Below the pieces are notes generated by a model, which saw only the letters and a program-made list of their open reading frames with translations, did no database searches and was not told the origin of the DNA. The position numbers were made by a program, and so were the translations under genes. DNA of 64,000 nt from Drosophila pseudoobscura (lineage: Eukaryota; Arthropoda; Insecta; Diptera; Drosophilidae), in NCBI RefSeq assembly GCF_009870125.1, contig NC_046683.1:3534001-3598000 (forward strand), given 5' to 3'. Below are positions 44,301-55,000 of the stretch, piece after piece (within the stretch, counting starts at the first letter, position 1; each line of letters begins with the position of its first letter).

Positions 44301-47162
44301 GATTGGAAAGTGGGAATGCGAAATGGACACAGGGGTCTGCGGAGAAGAGAAGCATCGCTATTTTCTATCAATTATTCTAGGGTAGAAATACAAACCACAA
44401 GCCTCGCATCCGCTGCTAGCCAGGAAGCTCTTTCTTTCCCACTATAATCTCGACTATTACTCATCGAATATCAGTGGAATATTTAATAAAGGATCTCTTA
44501 TCTGTCCGTCTTGGTTTCTTTTCGTTCTGTTCCATTTTCCATACATCTTAAGCGCCTTCTATTCGTATTTTTATCTGCCTGCGGCCTCCTTCCAGCTCAG
44601 AGGGTAGCGTCTAGTCGAAACCTAGAAATCTGACCCCCTCAAGTGACTTGGCGACTTGTCTTTCTTGATGCTCTCCCACTGGGAAACTTTCGCTGAAGCA
44701 TTAAAAGGCTGGCAAATGGGTTGAAGGCTGATGTTGAAGGTTCGACCAAGAGCCAAGTATCCGTCCGAGAAGTAGAGGGAAAAATGTCACCGTAGACGAC
44801 AAGCAGCCTCAGAGGGGGGGAGGGGGAGAGAGAGAGCAGCTGTCATGTGACGTCACCGGCGGACGCATCTCTCACGCACGGCCTAGCCAAAAGTTGAATA
44901 ATTGTTTGTGTCATTTTTGATGATTTCCTCTGAACAAGGGATAACTTTTTCCGCCCAGCTGTCGCACACACACACACACACACATAAGTGAAAATTTTCC
45001 GATTTGTTTAAAGTATTTCCCCAACATACACACACACACACACCCACAGCGCACACACCCGGACACGGCATATGTCGCCTTTTTCTCTATGCCGCTATTT
45101 CAAGCTCTTGTCAAAACAGCCGTCACCGTCGGAGAGCATTAGAGCGGGACAACGGAGAGGAAAGGACGAAACGAAGAGGCAGAAGGAACCAAAAGAGGAA
45201 AGAGGATACGAAGAAGCAGCCGAAGACGCTGGAAAAGACTGAGATGGAGTAGTATCCGGAAGCGAAGAAGGAGAGCTCGAAAGAGGGGCGAGAGCAGGGG
45301 GGAGGTTAAGTCAAAGCCGCCAAGACAGAGATGGAGCTGCGCGTCAAGCGTTTGTCGGCTGATGTCGCCTTTTGGTTTTCTAATAAACATGACAGCGCTC
45401 AAAAGTATGCTATGCTCCGAGAGAAACATTCACACACTCGAACACACACGCACACACGCACACTCGCCACACTCGTGGTAGACATAAGTTTTTGGCTCTG
45501 CGGCGGCCATTTTGACATTTGTTTGCCGGCATCCGCACACATCCGCATCCGCATTGGCTGGGGGTAACAAAATGATTAATTAAATTTATCACGTTGTCGT
45601 GCGGCGGCGTTCCACCCACTCTTCCTGCTGTTTTTGGTTAATTTAAACGTCGAACTCTGTGACAAGATACATTAAGCATCCACCATCGCAGTGGCTGTAT
45701 CTGCAGCCATAGCTGTATCTGTATCTGGCACACACTCGGCCGTGCAAAACGACAAAAGAAGTCGCGTTAATTAGGAAAACAACGAAATGGCAGGAGCAGT
45801 CAACAGACAACCACCCAATACGAATGATATATGCTTCTTGTAGTACTTATTATTGTACGCGTATATCCTTATTACAGTATATCCGCCATAGGACCAGAAA
45901 ATATCGATCAGCTTTTGCTTCGCATTCAGAGTTGAGACAAAGTATTTTCATTGTATATTCAATGCTTTTCGCTTAAACAAAGAGTACTTCAAGGATAAAG
46001 ATATATTTATGGGTTTTCTGTAGTATTCTTCTGTAAAATTTTGCCTTTTTCTGGACTGCTATGGAGCGTTCATCAGCACTCAGAACACGAATGATGACTC
46101 CTGCCAGACACCAAGTAAAAGTATCTTCTACAGCCACTCCATGGCTAAGCCCTTAGATCCCTCTGAGTTAAGCTTTGATGGATCTGAAAGTCCCCTCCTT
46201 AGACGGAAACACTTACCCAACAATGTGTAGGCCAGAAGGAGCATGCAGATGCCCAGATTGGTGAGCAGCGCCGACCAGACTGTCTGCGACTTGGGCTTGC
46301 GCTTCTTCGACTTGGTGGTATAGCCCGGCGGAGGCGGTGTTGTCTTCTCGACTGGTCTGGTGTTGCGGCCACCCGATCCAAAGCAGCCGCACCAGCCGTG
46401 GCGCCTCCGATGACGCTGCTGCTGCTGTTGTTGCGCCTGCGCCTGGGCCTGGGCTTGGGCCTGGGCCTGCGCCTGGATCGAGGCTGCTGCTGAGGCTGGT
46501 GGCAGCGACATCGATGGTGGATGGTTGGGCGGTGGTCCGGCGGAGGCCATCAACTGGAGGGGCAGCAGCTTGGCGGTACTCTTGAGGGTCCCACAGTTGC
46601 CGCTGCTCATCGTTGTGGTGGGGGTGGGGGTGCTGGTGGGTGGGATTGGGAGTGGGAGTGGCATTAGCTCTCCGATATAGTTGACGCTGGGGGGTGGAAG
46701 GGGGTTTGGGTATTTAAGGATTCCCGCGGGCGGCTGCTGCTGCTGCTGATGCTGCTGCTGGTGCTGCTGCTGCTGCTGTTGATGCTGCTGCTGCTGCTGC
46801 TGCACTAGTGCTTGGCCTTGGTGCTGGCTCTGTGTCTGAATCTGTGTCTGAATCTGGTTGGCCACCTCGATGTCTTCCAACGACGGCATCGGCAGCAAGG
46901 GGGTCGTTTTGAAGGTTGTGGTCGAAGGACTCGTTGTAGGCAGAAGCAATGGCAGCGTCCCGCTCGTGGCGGTCGGTATACTGCCCAACCCTGGCAAGAT
47001 TCCAATAGAAACGTAGCTGGTGCCGGACGAAGTCGGGATGCCGCCGTACGAGTGCGTGGACGGAACAGTTGCAAAACTGTCCGCAGTCTGTCCGGCTATA
47101 GTACTTTTTTGCGAAGGTAACGGCGGCCCAGACTGCATTTTTACTGGTTGGTCCGGAACCAT
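32339..47162 (-). CDS. Two-pore-domain (K2P) potassium channel
   Basis: Exons on the minus strand: 47162..46217, 43254..42678, 42603..42314, 33737..32724 and 32658..32339, with consistent phases. M1 is near residues 294-320 (ICMLLLAYTLLG, then SFIFLTIE). The first filter TTIGYGN is at ~602-608 and the second STIGFGD at ~822-827, each with a following hydrophobic helix. The M1-P1 cap is about 280 residues with long poly-Gln runs, much longer than usual; the M2-M3 loop is also long and basic/Cys-rich (CCCLCSNCGYCC). The N-terminus is Gln/Pro-rich. An in-frame TGA at 32787..32785 gives a 921-residue product; the same frame continues to a TAG in the last exon (1048 positions counting the TGA). 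A 5' UTR splice acceptor may lie at 47215. Drosophila CG42594 is a candidate orthologue. Confidence 0.9.
32785..32787 (-). other. In-frame TGA with C next: readthrough candidate
   Basis: In the fourth channel exon the frame reads ...YYVPASS, TGA, HYERRAHLYQRNPTEETLVT, then is spliced (ACA G|GTGAGT to TTTCAG|AC ACA) to a last exon with 105 more sense codons ending TAG. TGA followed by C is the leakiest stop context in Drosophila. A sequencing error, a CGA-to-TGA mutation, or an isoform with another splice are the alternatives. Confidence 0.6.
34081..34525. pseudogene. Decayed cyclin B-type fragments in opposite orientations
   Basis: Plus strand 34104-34199 reads TLNLETLYLAVKIVDIYLT followed by REMTNKQIPQLL, the cyclin-box pattern ETLYLAVxxxDxYL. 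34222-34299 reads YDELVKMERETRCIIDYILI then APLSYG, and 34306-34350 GYIRELSLMDCATIR, in shifted frames. On the minus strand 34522-34420 reads DELVSMELKKLRVINYGLSI then PL, the same cyclin segment again. So two related copies lie tail to tail with frameshifts and gaps. Similarity is closest to cyclin B3, from memory. Confidence 0.7.
35336..35362. repeat. GCCATT hexanucleotide tandem
   Basis: About four copies of GCCATT, intronic. Confidence 0.7.
36821..36842. repeat. (AC)n microsatellite
   Basis: Eleven perfect AC units inside the K2P intron. Confidence 0.9.
39181..40313. mobile_element. DINE-1/Helitron-like non-autonomous element (1.13 kb)
   Basis: Starts AAACGAGGGGGAACGTTGTG, then a GAGTTGC...GCAACTC hairpin. 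A 14 bp subterminal inverted repeat pairs TTATACCCGATACT (39230-39243) with AGTATCGGGTATAA (40300-40313). A terminal-type hairpin ACTCATTTTGAGT lies at 40290-40302. The interior has a GACA/GACG tract at 40105-40167 and repeated blocks containing CAGATTTTCGTCCTTTG. No transposase is encoded. These are the hallmarks of DINE-1 (INE-1/mini-me) elements, which are rolling-circle derived. The length is like the ISX/ISY Helitrons described in D. miranda. Confidence 0.8.
40105..40167. repeat. GACA/GACG tetranucleotide tract
   Basis: About 16 units of GACR inside the DINE-1-like element; equivalent to the (GTCY)n tract reported for mini-me/DINE-1 elements. Confidence 0.85.
43255..46216 (-). other. K2P intron 1 (3.0 kb)
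   Basis: Intron between M1 and the cap exon. It contains the plus-strand open frame at 43402-43740, CA runs at 44072-44090, 44967-44983 and 45028-45042, and a G-rich run near 44813-44828. Confidence 0.75.
43402..43740 (+). CDS. Candidate nested 112-residue ORF in K2P intron
   Basis: ATG with A at -3, opposite in strand to the host gene. The protein has a basic N-terminal part (LTKARKESKGRSSAY), a hydrophobic stretch LLPVPLMMFILLKRLL near residues 75-90 and an acidic C-terminal part (YEDAEECLEWH). Codon use is plausible for coding DNA but AT-richer at third positions than neighbours. No family recognised and no promoter or intron visible. It might be a young gene, a fragment of a lost gene, or chance. 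Confidence 0.25.
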   Translation: MSNGISLVSVMDTLTKARKESKGRSSAYSLRCSSVTDWNTLLLLKQGHSLRDFYQQRDVIDLKLCGPALLPVPLMMFILLKRLLQRRNNLYEDAEECLEWHRTSGVNEWLSG

Positions 47163-50100
47163 CTTGCATTTGGTGGCCGCGATTTTTAAACCCTTTTGCC
47201 TCTTTGGCGATATCCTGTCGTTTATCTATCGAATAAACAGAGATCTAGTTTTAGCAGTTATTTCTATTAATTTAATTAACAATTAGAATTAGAATCAACG
47301 ATTAATATGTGCATGAGAGGAACAAAAATATTTTCACTTCTTTATTCCTTATCTAAGCTTCCATTTGGAAGCTGAGCTTTGTTTTAAATGTATTATGCGT
47401 CATGCAGCAGTGCCCCTCGGCTCTGTAACACGATGCCTTTCCTGTCCCTGAGAATGCCTCTCAGCGAACGAAAACCCCCGAATCGGGGCCAACCGCCGAT
47501 AAAGCCAATCAGAAACCCGGCACGATTTAAGCCCAATGAGAACGTTGTAAAACAGAGGCCTCATAATCCACTACTGTTTTGGGGTCATATCTGTGGAATA
47601 TACGAAATAGTTCGTGTAATTCGGGCATGTGCAAATTTCATATTAATTTCTAATTACAAGATGTGAATGTGCCTTTCGGATGCTACAGATGAGTGCCATT
47701 TGAATTTGAATTTAAATCAGAGGCTGTGGCCTTTGAAGTGCTCAGTTTACAAGGGCTCTCTGAGCTCTCCATTAGTTTGGCTCATCAAAAGCATTAATTA
47801 ACAGGCACTAAAACATCGGAGTCAACCATCCGAATGGGGCATATGGATGGGGGCAGCTACGGCTGCGAACAGGGCCTGAATGGGGATCAATGGATGGATT
47901 CCTGTACAGGGCTTGTACTGAGCAGGCTGCTGGAATCAGAATCCTGTCGACGTTCGCATTAATTTGCACAATTGAATGCTTTTCATTAAGTTGCAATTAC
48001 TCGAAATTAATGCCACAAAATGTAGGCATGGGGCACGGGTGGCAGTGGCAGCGGCAGTGGCATGGCCTTTCCTAAGCTGCTTAGGCAGAATGTATCTCAG
48101 TTCGTTGTCATTGATTGAAGCTCGCTTTTGATTGATTGAAGTGCAGGCGAGCGTGGAATTTGTTTAGTTTTCATTTGAAATTGTGTCCAGGAGGCTTCTC
48201 CAAGGCGGCAAGAGACAGGAGACAGGAGGCACGAGGCACGCAGCACAAACTGATTATTAGCCCGCTGGGCATGAAAGAATGGCGAGGCACTCAGACAGGA
48301 TAGGCAAAAAGAGCTGGCAGGAGGAGGACTAGGAGGCAGAATGTAAGTGAAGCAAGAAATTGCCAGGAGGCTGGCAAATAGACGAAGGTGTGGCAATTAA
48401 GGACGCTCTATGCGAGTGCTGCATATTTTAAGGCGCTTGACTTGTTTTTCCTCTTTGTCTTTCCTTCCCTCCCCTCCATCTTCCGCCCACTTTCACCTGT
48501 TCGTTTGCTCTCTTGCGTTTCACTGCCGCCGCTTCCCTTTGCTTTCTCTTCTGTTTGCTTCTGTTGTTTGTTGTGCGTCGACAACGAAGGCGGCTAAAAG
48601 GCCGCCAGAAGTGCCTTAGAAGCGAAAAATAAAACAAAAGCGAAACGCAAGCGAGAAATTCAGCTCAAGTGCAGCCATACACACATTTCGTATGCAGCAG
48701 AAGGGCGTGTCAGGCAAAGGGGGTTGTGGCATGGCTGGCATGGACTGGCATGGACTGGCATGGACTGGCATGGACTGGCATGGACTGGCATGGAATGCCA
48801 GGTGCGAACGTATCTCAGTTTTAAGCCAAGGCCTCACCTTCAAAAGTCCGGGCCCTCTCCCATGCCCAGCAGCAGGAAAAAAAGACAAAAGGAATGGAAT
48901 TCCAACAGGCAATTGGCCAATTTGAAACGATGGAATCGGAACAAAAGACAGAAGGTGGCACAGAGCGGAAGACGAATAATTTAAGCAACAATTTGAAATG
49001 ATGAAGTGATGCCATCGAAATAACTATCGGCATGCCCAAGTATCAATCTATCGTCGTATCTACCGATCAATGTCCATCGATCGGGCATCCGCGTCCATTA
49101 ATACTCGCATATCCTTGACGCTTCGACACTGCTTGCTCATTCCCGTCCATTTATCGAATTGAATTTCAATTTTTGCCAGTAAACTCCTATTTTTTTTTTT
49201 TGAGAGTGTAATTCCATTTGCACATGATTTTCGATGTAACAGCAACAGCAGGGAGCAGGGAGCAGGGTCAGAGAGCAGGGAGCAGCAGGGACCAGGAGCT
49301 TGTTGCCACAAAATCCATGCGGAAAAACCCACTCTACGCGCCTCGCCTCGCCACGCCACACCACACCACACCATGCCACTCGCCACTCCACTCAATGGCG
49401 GGCATTGCGATCAAAGAGCGAGAGAGGTATGAACACATCGCGGGGATTAAGAATCATTTCCTGGTGCATGCCCCAAGAGGATAAAAGCTGAACATTAAAT
49501 GCTCGCTCAAATGAGATGAAAACAGATGAAAGCAGTACCAGGACCTGCAGCAGTAGCAACCGCAGCCATAGCCGCAGCAGCAACAGGGAATCACAGGGGG
49601 CACGTGGCATCGATGAGAGGCAGAGAAAGACTTTCGGGTGGGGCGGTCCAATATTTCAAACACGCGTCGAACGCATTTCCCGGCCCCGGAAAACGGTTAC
49701 AGCGGAAATGCAACTTTGCCCCGTTGTTCGAGCGTAACTGTAGTTTATGTTTGCCCCAGAAGCCCCATGCCTCACACTCTTTCTCACTCCCACTCCCACT
49801 ACCACTACCACTCCCACTCTCGCTCGGAGTCCACTCTCACGCCCATCACACGCACATGGACTGCTGCCTCTTCCTGTCCCTGCGGCCATCACACACATGC
49901 CATTCTTTGTGGCAAGAACTATCAACAGAAAGAGAAAGAGAGAGAGAGGTGCAACACGAGGTAGAGAAAGACAGACAGAGAGAGTGGCAGAGTGGGACAG
50001 TGGAGACCCGCATAAATTGCTTTTTTGGGATTCCCATTTTTGTGTTGTTTTTTTCGGGATTCCCATTTCTACATGGTTGTTTTTTCTCCGCTTTTCCACA

Positions 50101-51949
50101 GCTTTGTTTTGGGGGATACAGGCGTCACAGATACAGATACAGCTACAGCTACAGATACAGTTACAGCCGGGGCTCCAGTGCCCGCCTAATGTCTGCTGCC
50201 TGTTCGTTGTCACCTCTGCTGCCAGGAGTCCTCCAGCCCCACTGCGGCCCCTTGGCCCCTTGGCCTCTGCATTCTTTTATTCCCGCTGTTGCTCTGTCGA
50301 CGGAGGGTATCCCGATTTCCACATGAACTCTGCATCGCAGAGAAAGGGCTTCTGCTTCAGCTTCAGCTTCTGTTTTTCTTAAAAGATGGTATTTCCACAG
50401 ACCAATTTTTGATGTTCTTATAAATTTGCTTTAGCCTGTGAGTGTATCCAAAGCTTCGCTCCGCTGTAGCTCTTTTATGTCCTTTCTGTGTCATTTTTTG
50501 TGTTTGCGCTGCCCGATGCCTTTCTTTCCTGACTGGCATTCATTTTCTTGTGCTTTGTGTCTCACGCAGTAAATTAAGATGGATGGATGGACGAAGGAAT
50601 GAATGGAGTGACGGCAGTGCCAAAGGACTACCTCCTTTCGGCTGAGCCAATAAGCTGGGCGTGGCAGCATCTTGGATTCAACAGAAAGAGAGACGGGGAG
50701 AGTCCTTAATTGGTTTGTCGTCGTAAGTGCGTTTCTGTCTCTGGAAATCGGACCTCTGTCAGAACCTGGAGAATGTTGCTTATTTTTGGCGCTTGATGGG
50801 CGGACCTAAAGGTGACCTAAAAGCCCATACATTTCATTCGGGATTAAGCTGATTTATCTCTTTAAAAAAATCTCTTTTGTGGACTGAAAACTGCGCTAAT
50901 TGGTGGAAAGCGAAAGTGCAATCCCATCAATAATCAACAGATTCCATTCGAAAACTAAGGCCAATTCATTGACTGACCAACATTCAGGTAATTCAGTAAG
51001 CATTTTGGCCAATTTAAAATATTCGAAACACGTTTTAAAACGATTTGTAGGGCCTGTTGAATGATTTAATGATTTTGGGCATCATTTACCCAACCGATGC
51101 ACTTGATCAAAGGATATACATAATCCTTTTGCGTCTCTTATGAAATCTTTTCTGATGAATGCTCTTTGGCTTCTTTCTCTTTTCTCATTATAGTATTTTC
51201 TCCCTCTCAGTCTCTCTCTCTATATTTTTCCTTACTATCTCACTCTTTCTCTGACCTCTGTGAAGATATTTCAATTAAATGGGGCTTAAACGTAATTTTT
51301 ATTGGCCTTTTCTCCACTTGTGTTTCCTCGCCTTTGCTTCTTGCTTTTCTTTTGTCTCAATTTTTTGTTCCCTTTCAGAGGGTCCCATGATTTTCACAGC
51401 TGTTTTGTAAAATTTTAAATCGAAGCCATACGATAAGTACCGATAGACCTTTATTTCTGCCAGCAGGCCATATAATGGTCGTAATCTTAAATATCGAATG
51501 ATAATATTCCATATAATCTATGTGTCTTTTATGCTAGTTTTTCCTTTGTCCGTCTATTTTTTAGCTGATTTTCGCCTGTTTTTTAACTTCTATATTCCAT
51601 AATCCCCCCCTTATGTTATCCTCTGTTTGCCCTTCTTTTTACTCTATTTTTTACCTCTTTTTTAACGCTCTTTTTAATGCATTAATTGTGCTGTTGTTGT
51701 TTCTATGGGGATGGCAGCAGTGGGCGTGGCAGTGACTATCATTTGTTATGTGCGCGTCGCCTTTAGCGATGCGACGACTTTTTATGAGCGGCTCATTTGA
51801 GTGGGTGGCAGGGTGGCAGGGTGGCAGAAGCCAGTGGAAGGTGCAAGGATTCCCTGTTCTTTGCGGGACTTCTGCTTGGGGCATTAAATTCGTATAGATG
51901 CTGCGCATCGTTAGCTTGCACTTCACAAAAAAACAAAAAAAAAAAAACA
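47163..51949. other. Gene-free region upstream of the K2P start
   Basis: No supportable coding region. A possible 5' UTR acceptor for the K2P message lies at 47215-47217 (minus strand), which would make part of this an upstream intron. It holds TCGATC/ATCGAT motifs near 49030-49085, a 10 bp tandem repeat at 48741-48790, GGGAGCA repeats near 49251-49285 and ACAGATACAG-type repeats near 50128-50164. Confidence 0.5.
48741..48790. repeat. 10 bp tandem repeat TGGACTGGCA
   Basis: Five perfect consecutive copies, with imperfect copies on both sides (48731-48740 and 48791-48800). Confidence 0.95.
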
Positions 51950-52089
51950 AAACGAGGGGGAACGTTTTGAGTTGCTGCGGACACCGCAACTCTACAGTTA
52001 TACCCGATTCTAGGTCAGTATGGCTCTCCATTTTCACCACAAATCTAATATACCCCAATACTCGTACTCATTTTGAGTATCGGGTATAA
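51950..52089. mobile_element. Internally deleted DINE-1-like copy (140 bp)
   Basis: The first ~80 bp match the left end of the 39181-40313 element (AACGAGGGGGAACGTT, hairpin, TTATACCCGATTCT, AGTATGGCTCTCC), then it jumps to the last ~60 bp (TTTCACCACAAATC...GAGTATCGGGTATAA). The central ~1 kb is missing. Both subterminal repeats and the ACTCATTTTGAGT hairpin remain. Confidence 0.85.
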
Positions 52090-55000
52090 AAACAGCAACA
52101 AAAGACAAAAAACCAAAGGACTATTGAGCGAACATTCGATATCCTAGAAAGGGAAATATACATAAGGCGTTTTTAGGAGCCCATAGAATCCTCCTGTATA
52201 ATATAGCAAAACCAGAAAATAACTTAACTTTTGTGGATGATAGGAACTGCAAGAGGATCCATTAGACCAGTCTGAGTATTTTCTGTCGAGGCACCCGTGC
52301 CGTGACATCACGATACCCGATATTTTTGTGTACAAAAGGAATAATTGGGAAGCCTTTAGGAAGCCCTAGGACGAAGCTTTTCCAATCCTAAAAGTTCATT
52401 GAAATATTCGAGGGTACACCTCTATAGGAAGTACATCTCTAAAATTATTTAAGTTCTGTTAGGTTCTTAGTTCTGTTCTGTAATCGACTTGGCAATGCCT
52501 TGGTAAGCCTTTACTTTCGAAGTTCCTCGTAACATCCAGATCGGAAACGAACAGTACGGTTCCCACAATTGGGATACCAAAGAATATGTTCGCTTACTTC
52601 ATGAGTGATATTACAGGTATGTGTGGTAGAATCTCGTGGATATCATATCTAAATGTGACTGGGTCGAATCTACCCTAAACTGTGGTTTGGGCTGTGGCTT
52701 TGCCTTTGGGTTTGTACTCGTATGTGGCTTGTGTGTGTGCCTGTGTGTGGGTGGCAGCTCAAAATGGTAATGGAAATGGGGGGCTCCATCGTCGTCGTCA
52801 CCGTCAAAAGCATCAGACGCTTCCGGGCGACGAAAATATTTGCTTAATGAAATTGTATGCGCGCGAGAATTTTTGTGTGAATAAAATTAATTTCAAACAT
52901 GAAACACGGAGGCCGACAGGAAACGGGTTGGGGGCCACGATTTGTGGGGCTGTGGATGGGGCTGGGTGATCGGGGTGTCAACGAGTTTATTCCTCGAGAT
53001 TAAGATGCCTTCTGGCTTATGGAATAAAATGTGGGGATTGTGCGCTTGTCTCTGGCTCTGTTTATGGGGAATCATCTTCGCTTTTACGAGTATATGCTTT
53101 ATATTTGGGCCATTTCCAAGTGTTTGCGTTTGCGTTTGGGTTTGTTTTTGTTGGCAATGAGATCTGTTATTAGCCCCTCCCCTCCCATCCCCTCCCCTTC
53201 CATTGTTTTTTGTGAATTACGAAACGAGAAGATTATGGGAAATCTTTATGGTTATGGAAATCATTATATCATTATTCTTGTGCCTTCCAATGATTTCTAA
53301 TGATTTCCGCTTTGAGTGCATCGCCTTCCGAATGGCCTGGGCGTGGTTTAATCATTCGTTTTCGGGTATTTGCATTGACTTTGAATAACAAAACTGTTTA
53401 CCCGCGCGAATTGCAAATGGAATTTAAGCAAATTAATTGCATTGAAGAGGTGCTGGCTTCCGTTTTTGTATGGCAAATGGCCCCCAGGTGTTGGCCACAA
53501 AACACATTGCTAAATAAGCAATTGTTTTTGGTGTTGCAGTTGCAGCTGTCGCTGTCGCTATTGCGGTTGCTGCCAGGTCAAGGGGTAGGCGATGGGTGGC
53601 ATCGGTGGGGGGGCGGCGCCTGTTTATTGTTGGCTGCGATTTGGCTTTTGTTGCGGACGGACCAATGTGTTTGCTTTTCACAGAAAATCACAAAGAAAGA
53701 GCACTGGGAGAGAGAAAGAGATTTAAGAAGAGAGAGGGGGCGTAGAGAGCATAATGAACTTATTTGCAACCAAATATTAACTTTAACCACACACTAAATG
53801 AGCAGCATATTAATCAAACAACAATTTGCTTCCCTTTCCATGGGAGACATTGCGTATACGCAATATTTGACTGGGAGTTCGGTGAATTCCGTCCCTCTTG
53901 AGCCTTAGATTTCATCCAAAGGAACAGCTTTTGTGTGGAAAAAGTTAAAATAAAGTTCACGCAGAGCAAACAAAATAATTGCCTCCTTGGATAATAATTC
54001 AATTAAGTGCCGCAAAGAGGCCTGTGATTAAATTCAGGATAGATTCGAAAACCTGAAAATCGTCTCTCTAATTGCTCTGGTACTTTCCCTGATGAACCCG
54101 GCAATTGTCGAGCATCGCACCACAATGCGCATTCCATAAGGAAACTCTTTCTTAAATGTGAATAATGTGTGTTCATTCCTTCAATCTAAATCTCAATCTC
54201 AGCCCTTACCTTAACCCCTTCTGAGTTTCTATAAAGAAATCTCCTATCCAGCAGCAGCTACTCCAGTCCATGAGTGGCATGGCTGCACGGGGCACTGGGG
54301 CATGGGTGCATAGCTGAATGCAGCTGTGTAAATGCCGGAAGTAAGAATTACTTTTTAAATTAGTTACAGAGGTAGAATCTGCAGTCGAGGTGGTGCTCTC
54401 CTGGTGCTACGGGAGGGCTATAGCTTAAGGCCGTTTCATTTAGCCAGAATGTGCACCGCACCGCTCCCTCCACTTCCCACTCACTCTCGCACTCTCAAGT
54501 GTTGCAAAGCGGCAAACTTTTGCCACTAACTGAGTCTGTCTGCAGTTCCACTTCTGTTTGTACCCCTCCTTGGCCTCCTCTGCCTTCTCCCTTTTATTTT
54601 TACTTACAGAATTTACTCTTTTTGTACCCTCTCTCGCTCTCTCTCTCTCTCCCTCTGCCCCTGTCGTTTTTCTATTGTTGCTCAAAGCTCACGTGTGTTG
54701 CACTTACACGAAAGCCAAATTGAAAGTGAGCATGCCACTGAAGTTTGTGGCAGCCAGGAGCCAGGAGCCAAGAGGTTACAGTGGCAGAAGGGGGACATAC
54801 GAGCAAACAGAAAGGGCAGACAAATGTGCTTTTAATTGTATTTTAGTTTTTTCCGTAGTTTAAAGCAAACGCTTCTTGAAGGTAAAGAGAAAGTAGGATG
54901 ATCAAAAGGAAAAAGATAATTGACAAAATGGAAGGATGATCTAAAAAGAAAGATGATCTGAACCAAAAGCAAAGTAGCATTTAAGAAAAACTTAGCAACA

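Noticed and set aside
46714-47169. 151-codon alternative-frame ORF overlapping the K2P N-terminus, with an ATG 7 nt upstream
   Set aside because: It is open because CAG/GCT-type repeats lack stops in several frames. The K2P ATG has the stronger context (A at -3, G at +4) and continues into a real channel.
48728-48800. Possible CRISPR-like array
   Set aside because: Contiguous 10 bp tandem repeat without spacers, in an animal genome.
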